Below are positions 7,585 through 15,768 of a DNA stretch of 64,000 nt, in pieces (position 1 is the first letter of the stretch; every line of letters starts with the position of its first letter). The translations under genes were made by a program, and so were the position numbers. The notes below the pieces were generated by a model. It ran no database searches. It had not been told where the DNA came from and was given only the letters and a program-made list of their open reading frames with translations. Source of the DNA: JANXLO01 sp038231295 (GTDB lineage: Bacteria > Armatimonadota > Chthonomonadetes > Chthonomonadales > Chthonomonadaceae); the NCBI GenBank assembly GCA_038231295.1, contig JBBRLP010000003.1, forward strand, positions 1 to 64,000, read 5' to 3'.

Positions 7585-9183
7585 CTACATCACCGGGCCG
7601 AGCATCCAGGGGGCAAACTCCGTCTCTCCCAGACCCTGCGCTTCGCTCTTGGTCTTCTTGCCGCCCGCGACCGCGATCAGTTCCTCGAATATCTGCCGCC
7701 CGACATCAGCGATGGAGACACCGTTGAGAATAACCCCGGCATCAATATCCATGTCCTCTTCCATGCGGTTATAGAGAGGGGTGTTGGTAGAGATTTTCAG
7801 AACCGGACATGGCTTGAATCCCAGGCAGGAGCCTCGGCCCGTTGTGAAGACGATGAGATTGCAGCCGCCCGCCGCTAGTCCCGTGACCGAGACCGGATCG
7901 TGGCCGGGGGTGTCCATGAAGGTAAACCCTTTTTTGTCTATCTTCTCCGCGAATTTATAGACCTCAACGAGCGGCGAGGAGCCGCCTTTCGCCAGCGCTC
8001 CCAACGACTTCTCATAGATCGTCGTCAGGCCGCCCTCTTTGTTGCCGGGAGAGGGATTGGCGTCTATGCTCGCGCCCCACATACCGGTGTACCATTCCCA
8101 CCAGCGCATCAGCGCGACCAGCTTCTGCCCAACTTCCGGCGTCACCGCCCGGCGGGTCAGCAGATGCTCCGCACCGTAGGTCTCCGAGGTCTCCGCCAGC
8201 ACCCAGCCCGCGCCGTAGCGCACGAACTCGTCTCCGGCGTCTCCGAGCGCAGGATTGGCGGTGATGCCCGAATTCCCGTCGCTGCCGCCGCAGTTCGTCC
8301 CGACAATCAAACCGGAGATGGGCTGCGAAGTGCGTTTGGCCGTGCTCGCCTGCCGCAACAGTTTGAGCGTCTCTTCGATCCCCCGATTGATGGCCTTCCG
8401 AATGCCGCCTTCCTCCTGAATGATGACGGTGGGAGGAAGCTGCGGACGGCCCACGCGAATGGATTCCGCGCTTATCAGTCCCGTATTCTGCGCCATGCTG
8501 AGGGCCTGATTGACCTCACAGCCCAGCCCGGCCAGCAGATAGCCGCCGATATTGGGGTGATTCGCCATCCCGCCGAGGGTGCGCTGGAGCTGCGCGTAGT
8601 CGGCCCCGCCGAGATGCATCCCGCAGCCGCTCTTGTGCGAGAACGGCACCACGCCGTCCACACCGGGGAAATCCTTCAGCGCATCGGGCGAACGAAAATG
8701 GTCGGTAATGGCCTGCACGGTCGAGGCGGAACAGTTGACTGTGGAGACCAGACCGACGTAGTTGCGGGTTCCAATCCGCCCGTCCGAACGAGCGAAACCG
8801 GGAAAGAATCGCATCTGATCCGGCGAGTAGTAGGCCACGCTCGGAATGGCCGTGCTGTATTCGTAATCCAGGTGCAGTGCGCCTGCCCCTTCTCCTTCTC
8901 CCTTGCCAAATCCGAGATTGCGCGTGTGAACGTGTTCCCCCGGTCGAATCGGCAGGGTAGCATAGCCGATGATCTGACCATACTTGCGGACAGGAGCGCC
9001 GTCAGCGATCTCATGCAAGGCGAATTTGTGTCCGGCGGGGATGTCTGTTCGTACCGGTAACGCTCTGCCCTCGTGATTCAATACTGTGCCGCCTGCGATA
9101 CGTATTTTCGCAACCGCCACATCGTCGCCCGTACGCAATAAAATCGCAACCTGCCCCAGCTCTCTCTCATTGGCATCCGACAT
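7585..9183 (-). CDS. Altronate/galactarate dehydratase family (UxaA/GarD) protein
   Basis: About 532 residues. An N-terminal SAF domain (about residues 15-90; RIAGGTVLNHEGRALP...IPAGHKFALHEI) is followed by the large UxaA/GarD catalytic part with GFARSDGRIGTRNYVG, HKSGCGMHLGG, VGTNCGGSDGNSGITANPALG and GRGSCLGFKPCPVLKI. Members dehydrate altronate, galactarate or related sugar acids using Fe2+. The conserved cysteines are present, but the substrate cannot be decided here. I chose ATG 9183, which has GGGTGGGCGG upstream. An in-frame extension to 9258 adds 25 low-complexity residues. It lies between the PhnP-like hydrolase and coaX on the same strand. No other uronate pathway gene is adjacent. 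Confidence 0.88.
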   Translation of the reverse strand: MSDANERELGQVAILLRTGDDVAVAKIRIAGGTVLNHEGRALPVRTDIPAGHKFALHEIADGAPVRKYGQIIGYATLPIRPGEHVHTRNLGFGKGEGEGAGALHLDYEYSTAIPSVAYYSPDQMRFFPGFARSDGRIGTRNYVGLVSTVNCSASTVQAITDHFRSPDALKDFPGVDGVVPFSHKSGCGMHLGGADYAQLQRTLGGMANHPNIGGYLLAGLGCEVNQALSMAQNTGLISAESIRVGRPQLPPTVIIQEEGGIRKAINRGIEETLKLLRQASTAKRTSQPISGLIVGTNCGGSDGNSGITANPALGDAGDEFVRYGAGWVLAETSETYGAEHLLTRRAVTPEVGQKLVALMRWWEWYTGMWGASIDANPSPGNKEGGLTTIYEKSLGALAKGGSSPLVEVYKFAEKIDKKGFTFMDTPGHDPVSVTGLAAGGCNLIVFTTGRGSCLGFKPCPVLKISTNTPLYNRMEEDMDIDAGVILNGVSIADVGRQIFEELIAVAGGKKTKSEAQGLGETEFAPWMLGPVM

Positions 9184-9329
9184 CCGCCCACCCTTTCCCA
9201 CCGGCCCTGTTCCCGGTCTCGGGAGCGAGGGGGCTACGCTTTCTGAGCGCGCTCTCATTGTGCTTTAGGGTTCGGGGAGGAGGAGGCAAATTCCTTCGGG
9301 GTTTGTCGGCAGGCTGAACCCTGCCGCTC

Positions 9330-9366
9330 GGGGGCCTTCGGCCAGGTACCCGCCTGCGCGGGCACA
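9330..9366 (-). repeat. Dispersed repeat R3, copy a
   Basis: 37 bases identical, in reverse complement, to 36558-36594. It contains CCCGC..GCGGG and GGCC-GAA-GGCC hairpins. It lies in the 215-base gap (9184-9398) between the PhnP-like gene and the UxaA-family gene. Next to it is GGCAGG-CTGAAC-CCTGCC (9308-9325), another short stem-loop. Nothing else was recognised in the gap. Confidence 0.8.
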
Positions 9367-9398
9367 GGTTGTTTAATTCGGTTGTTTCGGTATCGCCG

Positions 9399-10229
9399 CT
9401 AAGATGTTAGTTTGATGGCGAGTTCCATGCCGTCGTATCCGGCTGTTGCACCGAATTCACCCAGAGTGGCTTCCAGTTCGTCATGCAGCATTCCGCCGAG
9501 ATGCGGGAAGTGGGTCGCGACGACCGGGCAGGGGGCGGTGATGCTTTTGCTCTCTAGAAGGCGCTCCCGGAGCGCCTTGAGGTCGGAGATAGAGAGATGA
9601 CCGGGATAGCTGCCGGTTTTCGGGCCATTGCCGCATTCGATCACAATCGCATCAAAACGATGCTGTTCGAGGATATGCCAGGTAGACTCATCGTACCAGC
9701 CGGTATCCGTCGCGTAGAGCAGTGTCGCCCCGGAAGTATCCGAGATAATATAGTTGAAGCAAACCTGTTTGGGATCGTGATGCGCGAGGATGGGGGTGAC
9801 ATTGTAGTCCGCGATTTCGACCGTTTCGTAAGGCTGGAGGACATGCAGCGCGAACGGAAGCCGTTCGACTTCAAGCATCCCGTTGATTTTGCAGATCGCA
9901 TCAATGGGGCCATAGAGCGGAAGCCGGGTGGTGAGCGGAGTGGGAACAAAATAGGGACCGGCATACTGTAGTTCCGACGCGCAGAGATGGTCATCATGGG
10001 CGTGAGTGAAGAGGATCGCTCGCAGCCCTAACAGGTCAACGTGGGCATTCACGACCTGCTGGAGAATATCCGGGGGGAAGTCAATTTTCAGAACCCCATC
10101 GAGTAGCGCGGACGAGCGTGTACGGAGGTTCTTGCCGCCTTTCGCCCGGGCGGTCTGGCAGACGTCACAACGACAAAAAAGCCCCGGCCAGCCTTCGGCT
10201 CCAGAGGTTCCCAATAGTGTGATGTTCAT
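9399..10229 (-). CDS. Metallo-beta-lactamase-fold hydrolase, PhnP-like
   Basis: A 276-residue cytoplasmic hydrolase. It starts MNITLLGTSGAEGWPG with a CRCDVC cysteine cluster, as in PhnP (phosphoribosyl cyclic phosphodiesterase) and related proteins that bind an extra structural zinc. The metal site is FTHAHDDHLCA (HxHxDH, about residues 76-83), with later ligands in LAHHDPK, YATDTGWYD and THFPHLGG. Members cleave phosphodiesters. No phn genes are nearby, so a role in C-P lyase metabolism is not supported, and a PqqB- or tRNase-related activity is equally possible. It is the first gene of the minus-strand group and is transcribed away from the ECF sigma gene. Confidence 0.85.
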   Translation of the reverse strand: MNITLLGTSGAEGWPGLFCRCDVCQTARAKGGKNLRTRSSALLDGVLKIDFPPDILQQVVNAHVDLLGLRAILFTHAHDDHLCASELQYAGPYFVPTPLTTRLPLYGPIDAICKINGMLEVERLPFALHVLQPYETVEIADYNVTPILAHHDPKQVCFNYIISDTSGATLLYATDTGWYDESTWHILEQHRFDAIVIECGNGPKTGSYPGHLSISDLKALRERLLESKSITAPCPVVATHFPHLGGMLHDELEATLGEFGATAGYDGMELAIKLTS

Positions 10230-10348
10230 CGTCTCTCCCTCCCGGATCGCCCCACCCTGACGTGTCTTGCCTTCCGATCACGTTTGCTGTGCTAATGAAT
10301 GATGCCTACATTATAATGATTGCACGTCAAACGGTCAAGCGGTTCAGA

Positions 10349-10375
10349 CACATACGGTATGTGAAATACCTCACA
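10349..10375. promoter_or_regulatory. Overlapping palindromes including a CRP/FNR-type site, upstream of the ECF sigma gene
   Basis: CACATAC-G-GTATGTG (10349-10363) is a perfect 15-base palindrome. It overlaps TGTGA-AATACC-TCACA (10360-10375), which matches the TGTGA-N6-TCACA consensus of the CRP/FNR superfamily exactly. The site lies in the 226-base gap between the divergent PhnP-like and ECF sigma genes, about 80 bases before the sigma start. No clear -35/-10 pair was identified in this gap. Confidence 0.55.
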
Positions 10376-10455
10376 CTGCATGAAAATAATGTTATTTCAG
10401 GGCCGTTTCTGTGTAAAAATGCCTGTCCTCTGCATCTAAAGAGAGTGAATGTCCT

Positions 10456-11055
10456 GTGGAGGCCCCTTTGGATAAAAATTCGACCATGCCGTTACCTCAT
10501 GAGGAGGAGAGTTCCGGCACTCTGTTTCGCATTGCGCCCCGGATGTATGCACCCGCAGACCCTATGCTGAGCGAACACCACCTGCACGAACTGGAACGTC
10601 CTCTCTATCACCTCTGCCGGGGGATGCTGGGCAGCGCCGACGACGCAGAGGATGCCGTTCAGGAGACGTTCCTGCGGGCACTGCGGACCCGTGCCGGATT
10701 TCGGGGAACGGCCAGCCTGCGTACGTGGCTGACACGCATTGCCATCAATGTCTGCCTGGAGTGGAGACGCAGCCCCGGGAGCAGGGTAGAGTCGGGTGAC
10801 TTCGCGCTCAGGATGGTGGCCGTAGCCTCTCCGGAGAACGGCATACTGCAAAATCTGCGGATTCTGGAGGCGCTGGCAACACTTTCGGCCCGTCAGCGAG
10901 CGGTCTTCCTGCTGAAAGAGTGGGAAGGATGGAGCGTGGCCGAAATCGCGGTGAACCTGCGCTGCACCCAGCGGCGCATCTACTACGAATTGAAATTGGC
11001 GCATTCGTCTCTGGCGGAATGGCGCAAACAAGAGGCGGAGGAGAACGGACGATGA
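10456..11055 (+). CDS. ECF-type RNA polymerase sigma factor
   Basis: A 199-residue extracytoplasmic-function sigma factor. Region 2 is LYHLCRGMLGSADDAEDAVQETFLRAL...ASLRTWLTRIAIN, which binds core polymerase and the -10 element. Region 4 is LSARQRAVFLLKEWEGWSVAEIA...IYYELKLAHSSL, a helix-turn-helix for the -35 element. There are about 45 extra residues at the N-terminus, so the true start may be GTG 10456, ATG 10486 or ATG 10543; none has a strong ribosome binding site. Its stop overlaps the next start by ATGA (11052-11055), which couples it to its anti-sigma factor. A CRP-like palindrome lies upstream. Confidence 0.92.
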   Translation: MEAPLDKNSTMPLPHEEESSGTLFRIAPRMYAPADPMLSEHHLHELERPLYHLCRGMLGSADDAEDAVQETFLRALRTRAGFRGTASLRTWLTRIAINVCLEWRRSPGSRVESGDFALRMVAVASPENGILQNLRILEALATLSARQRAVFLLKEWEGWSVAEIAVNLRCTQRRIYYELKLAHSSLAEWRKQEAEENGR

Positions 11056-13652
11056 ACTGCCGACAGATGGAAAGACTGCTGCTTGAGGGAGAGACCAAAA
11101 AACTGGAGAGTGCGGAGGCGACTCTGCACCTGTCTGGCTGTTCCGTATGCCGGGAACGAAGGCAAGCGTGGGCCGCGAATCGACTGGCCCTGGCGGGGCT
11201 GGGCGAACTCTCGCCGCTCACTGCCCCGCTGAGCCATGCGCTGGCGCGACGGCAAGCGGAATCGCGCCCGCCTGCCCTGCCACTGTATCGCCGTCCTCCG
11301 CTGGTGATTGCCACAGCGGCCTGCGCGGCCCTGCCCCTGCTGGGCCTGGGTATCCATTTCGTGCAGGGGACACGCAGGACGGCTCCTGTTCCCACATTGG
11401 CGTCCGGTACGCATTCCTCTGACACGATGTTGACACGGCCAAAATCGGAAAATCGGGGTGACGCTGTGGCGAAGGAGGCTTCTTCTCCCTCTGTTGGCAG
11501 CGGCAACGGGACGTATCGTGTGAATGTGAAAGCCGATACCGCATGGCCGGCCCCTCATCGGAAAACGGGAATCGTTTCTCCTCACCCTGCCTCGGTGATG
11601 GAAGACATGGCGTATGTCAACGGGGGCGGGGAAGCGGCCTGGAACCGATGGACACAGATGCCGCCGGATGAGGCCGCAGCAATGGAGGCGCACTGGCAGC
11701 AGATTTTGAAACGCGGGGATGATTTCGTCGCGATTCCCTTCCCGACGGTCGCCTCCTGCGGGAGAGCGGGCATGGCGGCGGCGCTGGCGAGTTACGAACA
11801 GCAGGCGACCGCTGTAGACACGCGACTGGTGCGGAAAATCACGCTTCAGCAGAAGGGGATGGCGTTCTCTGATCTGTGTGCGTTGCTAACGACACAGACG
11901 GGAATCCAGTTCAAAGCCTCACGGGGCGTCGCGGACGATAAGGTGACACTCTTCTGCAAAGATCGGCCTCTGCGCGATATCCTTCGGCAGATTACGCACG
12001 TCTTTCATTTTTCCTGGTCGCGGGACGGCAGCGGAAAGCCCGACGATCCCTATACGTATGAACTCGTGCAGGATTTGAAGAGCCAGTTTACGGAGGAGGA
12101 GCTGCGAAATCGTGACCGGAACGCGGCCCTGCTCGCTCTGGATACGGCCATGAACAAGTATCGCAAATATCTCAGCCTCACGCCGGAGCAGGCCCGTGAG
12201 CAGGCGCTGACCGCCTCGCCGGAGGAGAAAGAGATACTGGATGGCCTTGGAGGCGGGGCGTGGGCGGCGGCGCATCTCTACTTCAGCCTCAGTCCCTCGG
12301 AGATGGCAGACCTTCAGAGCGGCAAGGAACTCCAATTCGCTCCGAAGCCTGGCTCCGGGCAGTTGGCTCTCCCTCCCGATATGGCGAGCGGAACCCTGCA
12401 CAGTCTGGACAACTATCGTATTCAGGCGGGAACGCCGATGCCAGGTCAGCCCGCTCCCTTCCAGCTCGGTTCAGCGCAGAATCTGCCGGGTGGCGTTCCG
12501 CCCGCCGCCTATCCGGGAGCAGAACCCAATGCCTCGCTGCAAATCTCCGGCAGCGAACTCGGCCAGTTTACGCTTGCGGGCCGAGGCGGTTTCAGCGTTA
12601 CGTCGCCGGATGGCGGCGGGAAAGGCGCTCTTGCCACCGGGCAACACCTGGCGGTCGGCGTCAGTCCGAGTGTCCAGAACCCTGATAACGCGGCAGCGAA
12701 TGCCAGACTCGCCAGAGACCCCGCGCTGCAAGGGCGTGTGACGGTCGCACCGAAACCCTCTTCGCCGCTGGAGACAGGCGCGGCGAATGCGGAGACGATT
12801 GCAAAGGTCACCACTGCCGATGTGCTGGAAGCGCTGCATAAAACGACCGGGCTGGACATTGTCGCGGACTACTTCACACGTCTCTACGACCCCAACGAGG
12901 TCATGATCAAAGAGACCCGACTGTTCGATACCCTCTGCCATCTCAGTAACACGATGCACGACCGCTGGAATAAAGAGGAGGGCTGGCTTCAGTTCCGCAG
13001 CGCAGGCTATTTCAACGACCGTATCAAAGAGGTTCCGAACCGGCTGCTGACGCGGTGGGCGAGCGCCGGCCGTAAGAATGGACATCTCTCTCTGAATGAT
13101 CTCGCGGAGGTCGCCTCCCTCACCGATTCTCAACTGGATGCGAAGGCGATGGCGGAGGGTGCGAACGTTCTCTACGGGTTGAAGGAGTGGGAGCAGGCGG
13201 CCGCTCTGCGTGCCAATCTGCGCTTCCTGGCAACACTGTCCGCGAATCAGCGTGAGGCCGCGCAGAGCGAAGCGGGCCTTTCGATAGCCCGTCTGCCCTT
13301 ACAGCAGCAGGAGCAGATGCTCGCGCTCGCCTACCCTGCAAACCAGCGCGAACTCAATCTGGGAACAGAAGACCTGGCAGCGACGACGCTGCATCTCCAC
13401 TACTCGGACAAGCCTCTGCCGGAGCCGCAGCTAATCAAGCGCCCACGCCCCGGAGGGCCAGGAGGCCAGCGCGTGGAGCAGCGCATCACGCAGCAGTCGA
13501 ACAGCACGAACGGGGCCAGTCCCGCAAGTCCCTGGCAGGCCGTGTTTACCTACCGGTATGGCGGCGTCCATTCCGCTGCGTTCACCCACATCATCCGCGC
13601 TCATGGGGATTCTATGATGAGTTCTGGGCCGGGGGCAATCCCCCAACCCTGA
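11052..13652 (+). CDS. Large zinc anti-sigma factor with periplasmic secretin-N-like domains
   Basis: 866 residues, starting in ATGA overlap with the sigma gene. The N-terminus MNCRQMERLLLEGE...HLSGCSVC carries C3, H26, C30 and C33, the ZAS-type zinc anti-sigma motif that holds the sigma factor in the cytoplasm. One membrane helix follows (about residues 82-104). The long outer part has two segments that look like secretin/TonB short N-terminal (STN) domains: VRKITLQQKGMAFSDLCALL to LRDILRQITHVFHFSW, and ADVLEALHKTTGLDIVADYF onward. The remainder is low in recognisable motifs and rich in Ala, Gly and Pro. Typical anti-sigma factors are 200-250 residues, so a sensor role for the outer part is likely. 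The secretin-N assignment is my reading of pattern, not a search. Confidence 0.75.
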   Translation: MNCRQMERLLLEGETKKLESAEATLHLSGCSVCRERRQAWAANRLALAGLGELSPLTAPLSHALARRQAESRPPALPLYRRPPLVIATAACAALPLLGLGIHFVQGTRRTAPVPTLASGTHSSDTMLTRPKSENRGDAVAKEASSPSVGSGNGTYRVNVKADTAWPAPHRKTGIVSPHPASVMEDMAYVNGGGEAAWNRWTQMPPDEAAAMEAHWQQILKRGDDFVAIPFPTVASCGRAGMAAALASYEQQATAVDTRLVRKITLQQKGMAFSDLCALLTTQTGIQFKASRGVADDKVTLFCKDRPLRDILRQITHVFHFSWSRDGSGKPDDPYTYELVQDLKSQFTEEELRNRDRNAALLALDTAMNKYRKYLSLTPEQAREQALTASPEEKEILDGLGGGAWAAAHLYFSLSPSEMADLQSGKELQFAPKPGSGQLALPPDMASGTLHSLDNYRIQAGTPMPGQPAPFQLGSAQNLPGGVPPAAYPGAEPNASLQISGSELGQFTLAGRGGFSVTSPDGGGKGALATGQHLAVGVSPSVQNPDNAAANARLARDPALQGRVTVAPKPSSPLETGAANAETIAKVTTADVLEALHKTTGLDIVADYFTRLYDPNEVMIKETRLFDTLCHLSNTMHDRWNKEEGWLQFRSAGYFNDRIKEVPNRLLTRWASAGRKNGHLSLNDLAEVASLTDSQLDAKAMAEGANVLYGLKEWEQAAALRANLRFLATLSANQREAAQSEAGLSIARLPLQQQEQMLALAYPANQRELNLGTEDLAATTLHLHYSDKPLPEPQLIKRPRPGGPGGQRVEQRITQQSNSTNGASPASPWQAVFTYRYGGVHSAAFTHIIRAHGDSMMSSGPGAIPQP

Positions 13653-13664
13653 CCACAGACAAAC

Positions 13665-13880
13665 TCAGAGGTAGTCTCCATCGGGCATGAAGACGCGCCC
13701 GCATTTCCAGCAGCGGTCCAGGTTCTGGGCGGAAATGCACTGGCACTGCGGGCAGCGATGCAGTTTGACGGGGAACTTCTCACACTGCGGACAGCGCATG
13801 GTATCGCCGTATATCAGCGCCCCGCAGTGTTCACAGCAGCCCGCTTCGTTGACTTTTTGGCGTTTCGTCCCGGTGTTCAT
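13665..13880 (-). CDS. Small double zinc-ribbon protein
   Basis: 71 residues with four CxxC pairs (CEHC, CPQC, CPQC, CWKC), in the arrangement of two tandem zinc ribbons. Such short proteins are common and mostly uncharacterised; they bind zinc and often nucleic acid or protein. I chose ATG 13880, preceded by GAGGAGGATATGAGGCA. A TTG seven codons upstream is less likely. It lies 40 bases after the M50-like gene on the same strand and probably shares its transcript. It converges with the anti-sigma gene 12 bases away, with no obvious terminator between. Confidence 0.8.
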   Translation of the reverse strand: MNTGTKRQKVNEAGCCEHCGALIYGDTMRCPQCEKFPVKLHRCPQCQCISAQNLDRCWKCGRVFMPDGDYL

Positions 13881-13920
13881 TGCCTCATATCCTCCTCGCA
13901 AGGCGACTCACAGGCTGATG

Positions 13921-14739
13921 TTAGTGCGCCGCATAGTCTCGCTGCTGTGCGGCTACGGCGCGCAGATAACTCCACAGAGAAACCACCATCAGCATTATCC
14001 CTATCCCTGCCCAGAGCAGCGCCCAGAAGGTCGGCGGCAAGAGATAGTGCTGCGACATGAACACGGCGTCGTTATCCCCCAGGTTATTGGACGTGATGAA
14101 CAGCAGGGTTCGCAGGTCTACCAGTGCATTCAGACAGCACTGAACGGCGAGGAACACTGCCAGAAAATCGGCGACGCGGGGCGAGGAGAGACGCGCCAAG
14201 GCGAAGAGCAGGCCGAAAAGCGCCAGCCCCGCCAGTGGCGTAAAGAAGTCCGGCCCCGTTCCGCCGGTGAACGGGTTGGGCTGGTTGCTGAAAGGATTGT
14301 GCGCCCAGAGGATGGTCACAACGAGAACCGTGAAGGCCAGGGCATAGAGCGTATTGCGGCCCGCATGACGCCAGCGTGTAAAACGCCCGACTTGCAGCAG
14401 CAGAGAGCCGAACAGAGCCGCCCCGACATAGCCACCCGACAACGACACCCATCCCCAGAATGGCGAAACGCGCACCCAGGTCACTCCGCTTCCAGTCGCG
14501 TGGACGTGCAGAGAATCCACGCTGCCACCCGTCAGCAGCGCCGCCAGCGCATGGCCGCTCTCGTGGATGAAGGTGACGAAGATACGCAGCGGATACAGCA
14601 GATAGTCGCTATACGGCACGAACCATAGCCCGACCGTCACCAGCGTCGCAATCAGCAGCAGGTTGCGATTATCTCGTGGCGCATCCGCCTCCAGTCTGTC
14701 TCCTACGCCCTGCTCGTAATAGGGATGGTTGTCCTGCAT
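13921..14739 (-). CDS. M50-like membrane metalloprotease (M50B family)
   Basis: A 272-residue integral membrane protein. HESGH at residues 59-63 lies inside a hydrophobic stretch and matches the HEXXH zinc motif of site-2-type proteases. A later NALVDLRTLL may supply the third ligand (Asp), as in the M50B subfamily. About six hydrophobic segments are visible. The family cleaves or is thought to cleave substrates within the membrane, often anti-sigma factors. The substrate is unknown. It is close to, but transcribed toward, the ECF sigma/anti-sigma pair, so a functional link is possible but unproven. Confidence 0.82.
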   Translation of the reverse strand: MQDNHPYYEQGVGDRLEADAPRDNRNLLLIATLVTVGLWFVPYSDYLLYPLRIFVTFIHESGHALAALLTGGSVDSLHVHATGSGVTWVRVSPFWGWVSLSGGYVGAALFGSLLLQVGRFTRWRHAGRNTLYALAFTVLVVTILWAHNPFSNQPNPFTGGTGPDFFTPLAGLALFGLLFALARLSSPRVADFLAVFLAVQCCLNALVDLRTLLFITSNNLGDNDAVFMSQHYLLPPTFWALLWAGIGIMLMVVSLWSYLRAVAAQQRDYAAH

Positions 14740-14940
14740 CGCCTGTCATTCCCTTCCTGAACCCAAACTCTCACCACTTCCCATTACGCTTTTTCAACGG
14801 GGAATGATAGCCGCCGTCTTCGCACTGCGCCGCAATCGCAATTCTGACCGGGTACAATTCTAAACGACACGCCGCCTACTCAGGGCGAAGCGAGAACAGC
14901 CTTCTCTTCCACGACACGGGAAGGGAGGATGGGGAAATGA

Positions 14941-15702
14941 ATGACCGAAGAAGAGAAGTATCTATTTGATCTGTGGGGCTATCTGGTGATTGAAAACGCG
15001 CTCTCCGCCGAAACGCTGGCCCGGATGAACGCCTGGATTGATAGGCAGGGCGAAAATGAACCACCGTGGCGCGGACAGCCCGAAAATACGAAATTGACGG
15101 ACTTACTGACCTGGGGGCCAGACTTTCTGGCGCTGCTCGATCAGCCCCACCTGCTTCCGATGTTCAAAGCCATTCTCGGCAGCCATTTGCGCTTTGATCA
15201 CGACTACGCCATTTTTCTCAAACCGGGTGGAGCGGGCCTTTTCCTGCACGGCGGCGGAACCCCTTACGACGCCTCGCAGTCCTACCATGTGGTGAAAGAC
15301 CGCATCTATAGCGGGCTTGCCGTCGCAGTCTATGCGCTCAACGACGTTCCTCCGGGCGCGGGCGGGTTCGCCTGCATCCCCGGCAGCCACAAGAGCAATT
15401 TCCGTTGCCCGGAGGACATAGCCCTGCTGCATCGCCCCCATCCTATCGTCCAGCAGGTTCCGATGAAGGCTGGCGACTGCCTGCTCTTTACCGAGGCGCT
15501 CCAGCATGGAACCCTGCCCTGGCAAGGCCCGCATACGCGCCGTACCCTCTACATGAAGTATAGCCCCGCCCACCTGCGCTGGGGAATGCACACCTACCCC
15601 CCCGGAAGCCCTTCCTACGACGCCATAGAACCTTTCCTGAACGAGACACAGCGTATCCTGCTCGATCCGCCGCTCGTCGAAGGCAAACGCCGCGTCCCGT
15701 AG
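14941..15702 (+). CDS. Phytanoyl-CoA dioxygenase (PhyH) family protein
   Basis: 253 residues. Fe(II)/2-oxoglutarate-dependent oxygenase fold of the PhyH type: FDLWGYLVIENALSAETLARM at the N-terminus, FLHGGGTPYD (first His ligand near residue 103), ALNDVPPGAGGFACIPGSHKSNF in the core, and LQHGTLPWQGPHTRRTLYMKY containing the second His and the Arg that binds 2-oxoglutarate. Bacterial members hydroxylate diverse small molecules; the substrate here is unknown. It is a single gene on the plus strand followed by a strong bidirectional terminator. Confidence 0.88.
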   Translation: MTEEEKYLFDLWGYLVIENALSAETLARMNAWIDRQGENEPPWRGQPENTKLTDLLTWGPDFLALLDQPHLLPMFKAILGSHLRFDHDYAIFLKPGGAGLFLHGGGTPYDASQSYHVVKDRIYSGLAVAVYALNDVPPGAGGFACIPGSHKSNFRCPEDIALLHRPHPIVQQVPMKAGDCLLFTEALQHGTLPWQGPHTRRTLYMKYSPAHLRWGMHTYPPGSPSYDAIEPFLNETQRILLDPPLVEGKRRVP

Positions 15703-15710
15703 AGTACCCA

Positions 15711-15756
15711 ACAAAAAAGTGGCCGGACAGTTTCCACTGTCCGGCCACTTTTTTGT
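15711..15756. terminator. Bidirectional terminator between the PhyH-like gene and ftsH
   Basis: A 20-bp perfect stem: six A, then GTGGCCGGACAG, a 6-base loop, CTGTCCGGCCAC, then six T. It serves the convergent transcripts from both sides. Confidence 0.93.
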
Positions 15757-15768
15757 GACTTGCCGTTA

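Noticed and set aside
10262..10570. 102-codon ORF upstream of and overlapping the ECF sigma gene
   Set aside because: No ribosome binding site or family match; it covers the palindromic regulatory region.
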